64,000 bases of DNA from Marinigracilibium pacificum (GTDB lineage Bacteria > Bacteroidota > Bacteroidia > Cytophagales > Cyclobacteriaceae). Under the pieces are notes generated by a model. That model saw nothing but the letters and a program-made list of their open reading frames with translations. It had not been told where the DNA came from and did not search any database. Below are positions 62,699 to 64,000 of this stretch, in pieces. The stretch's first letter is position 1, and each line of letters starts with the position of its first letter. Position numbers and translations under genes: made by a program. The DNA lies in NCBI RefSeq assembly GCF_012926615.1, contig NZ_JABBNU010000003.1, positions 1 through 64,000 on the forward strand. The letters run 5' to 3'.

Positions 62699-63640
62699 AT
62701 GAATCAAATCATGCATCATAAACATATTATAATTATCATCTTAATTTTGGTTTCTGCTAAAATCAATTGCCAATCATTATCTCCTGCAAAGACTTTCAAT
62801 GGTCATTCAGAAATGATAATGAGTATTGAACAATCGCCTGATCAAAAGTATATTTTATCTGGTAGTGAAGATGACAAAGCTATCTTATGGGACACAGATG
62901 GTTCCAGAATTATTGAAATTAATGAACACCTGAGAAGTGTTAATGATGTTACCTTCTCTCCGGATGGTAAGCATTTTATTACGGCTGGCAGTGACCAGAC
63001 ATTTATTATATGGAGTATAAATGGCAAAAAAATCAAAACTGTTAATGCAGATGATATCTATGTCAAAACTGTTGAATACTCAAGTGACGGGAAATATATT
63101 TTGAGTGGTGGTGGTGATAATACAGCGAAATTATGGACATCTGAAGGTGAACTTATTAGAAAATTTATCGGTCATGAATGTACTATCTATCAAGCGTCTT
63201 TTTCTCCTGATGATGAAAGAATAATATTAGCTAGTTGTGATAAATCATTTTCGATATGGTCTGTAGAAGGAGATAAACTACAACATCAAGTTCATCACCA
63301 AAGTGGAGTGAGTGCAGCTAGCTATTCCCCGGACGGAAAATTCTATTTAACAGCAAGCTTTGACAAGACTGCAATTTTGTGGGATTTTAATTTAAATATA
63401 GTCACAGAATTCAAAGGACATACTGATGAAATAAGCCAGGCAGAATTCTCTCCTGACGGTAGAAGTATAATGACAGCGAGTGAAGATGGAACGGTGAAGT
63501 TATGGGACCTCGAAGGTAAACTAATCAGAACAATAGGTATTCCTAATACTATAGATTATAAAAGTGCCACTTTTTCAAGAGATGGAAAGTATCTAATTAT
63601 TGGTTCAAACGAATGTAATATTGAATTCTGGACTTTATGA
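62699..63640 (+). CDS. Secreted seven-blade WD40 protein
   Basis: A 313-residue secreted protein with a signal peptide (about 1-25, ending INCQ) and seven WD40 repeats of about 40 residues, enough for one complete propeller. The repeats are recognised by blocks such as GSEDDKAILWD, FSPDGKHFITAGSD, DNTAKLWTSEGEL and SPDGRSIMTASEDGTVKLWD. The seventh repeat ends the protein with IEFWTL. WD40 propellers are protein-binding scaffolds, and extracytoplasmic versions are uncommon compared with cytosolic ones. It follows a GNAT gene by 28 bp. A partner protein is not evident. Confidence 0.88.
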   Translation: MNQIMHHKHIIIIILILVSAKINCQSLSPAKTFNGHSEMIMSIEQSPDQKYILSGSEDDKAILWDTDGSRIIEINEHLRSVNDVTFSPDGKHFITAGSDQTFIIWSINGKKIKTVNADDIYVKTVEYSSDGKYILSGGGDNTAKLWTSEGELIRKFIGHECTIYQASFSPDDERIILASCDKSFSIWSVEGDKLQHQVHHQSGVSAASYSPDGKFYLTASFDKTAILWDFNLNIVTEFKGHTDEISQAEFSPDGRSIMTASEDGTVKLWDLEGKLIRTIGIPNTIDYKSATFSRDGKYLIIGSNECNIEFWTL

Positions 63641-63771
63641 AAGTTCTTCAATACATTCGAATCATATTCAGCATATTTAAAATATTTCCTTAAAAAACGG
63701 ATAAAATATTCTTCAGATAAATAATTACCTTTGGACTCTGTAAACATCAATATTTTCAAAGCATCAGACAA

Positions 63772-64000
63772 ATGAGAATACTTATAGTTCATAAAAGTGT
63801 TATTCCTGTTACAATGTATGGCGGAACAGAGAGAGTGATCTGGTATCTTGGAAAAGAGCTTGTCAAACTCGGTCATGAAGTCACATTTCTTGTTAACAAA
63901 GGGTCTCATTGTGATTTTGCATCAGTAATTCATATAGACGAAAATAAACCGGTGGTTGATCAGGTGCCTGAAAATTTTGATGTAGCACATTTCAATTACT
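63772..64000 (+). CDS. Glycosyltransferase family 4 protein, 5' end only (cut by the window edge)
   Basis: The window ends inside this gene, so only the first 76 residues are present. They start MRILIVHKSVIPVTMYGG and continue TERVIWYLGKELVKLGHEVT, the classic N-terminal fold of GT4 glycosyltransferases, with the glycine-rich nucleotide-proximal loop and the helix in GGTERV. The stretch PENFDVAHFNY then fits the second strand region. The start ATG at 63772 is the obvious one. A TACCTTTG at 63726-63733 could be its -7 promoter box. Acceptor sugar and pathway are unknown. Confidence 0.85.
   Translation, partial: MRILIVHKSVIPVTMYGGTERVIWYLGKELVKLGHEVTFLVNKGSHCDFASVIHIDENKPVVDQVPENFDVAHFNY

Overview
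The window is AT-rich, densely coded chromosomal DNA from a Bacteroidota bacterium, probably a free-living member of the Cytophagales or a relative. The evidence is the type IX secretion (T9SS) C-terminal sorting domains on the two largest secreted proteins (2302-5523 and 16119-19388), many lipoproteins and secreted hydrolases, TlpA-like redoxins, LytS/LytTR signalling, a Bacteroidota-style -7 box (TAACTTTG) and a thi operon of the Bacteroidota type. The exact taxon cannot be fixed from the sequence alone. No tRNA, rRNA, CRISPR array or transposase was seen.

Layout. (1) 1-1821 is an accessory segment. Two integron attC-like folded sites frame small cassette-like genes of unknown function. The second site is split by a compact group II intron of about 796 bp, in the opposite orientation to the cassette genes and without a reverse transcriptase gene. 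This is the most unusual part of the window. (2) 2302-5523 encodes a T9SS-exported subtilase. (3) 6044-10667 holds small housekeeping and stress genes: HutD/Ves-like protein, CPBP protease, a WYL regulator with a GyrI-like and a DUF1801 protein, and a DUF3291 protein. (4) 10701-12950 (minus) is an AsmA/DUF748-like protein; a membrane alpha/beta hydrolase and a tandem GNAT follow. (5) 16119-24352 includes a multidomain GH16 beta-glucanase and a GH92 alpha-mannosidase, pointing to polysaccharide and glycan use. (6) 24463-31740 is a complete thiamine operon under a TPP riboswitch, in the order thiS-thiC-thiE-like-thiD-thiE-thiG-thiH-thiF. (7) 31810-36287 holds a membrane redoxin, a LytS/LytTR two-component pair, and a TetR regulator with a clear operator/promoter next to a thioredoxin-reductase-like flavoprotein. 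(8) 36445-50384 is mostly envelope proteins, including a subclass B1 metallo-beta-lactamase with all six zinc ligands, an S41 peptidase and several small membrane proteins. (9) 50385-62046 holds an amidohydrolase, an alpha/alpha-barrel lipoprotein, an M61 peptidase, a serine hydrolase, a radical SAM/SPASM protein, a TlpA-like lipoprotein and a GH13 amylase-like lipoprotein. (10) 62173-64000 ends with a GNAT, a secreted seven-blade WD40 protein and the start of a GT4 glycosyltransferase cut by the window edge.

Together these genes describe a cell that exports large adhesive proteases and glycanases, makes its own thiamine, and guards its envelope with redox proteins and beta-lactamase-fold hydrolases. 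Function calls rest on motif and family recognition by eye; no database search was run.
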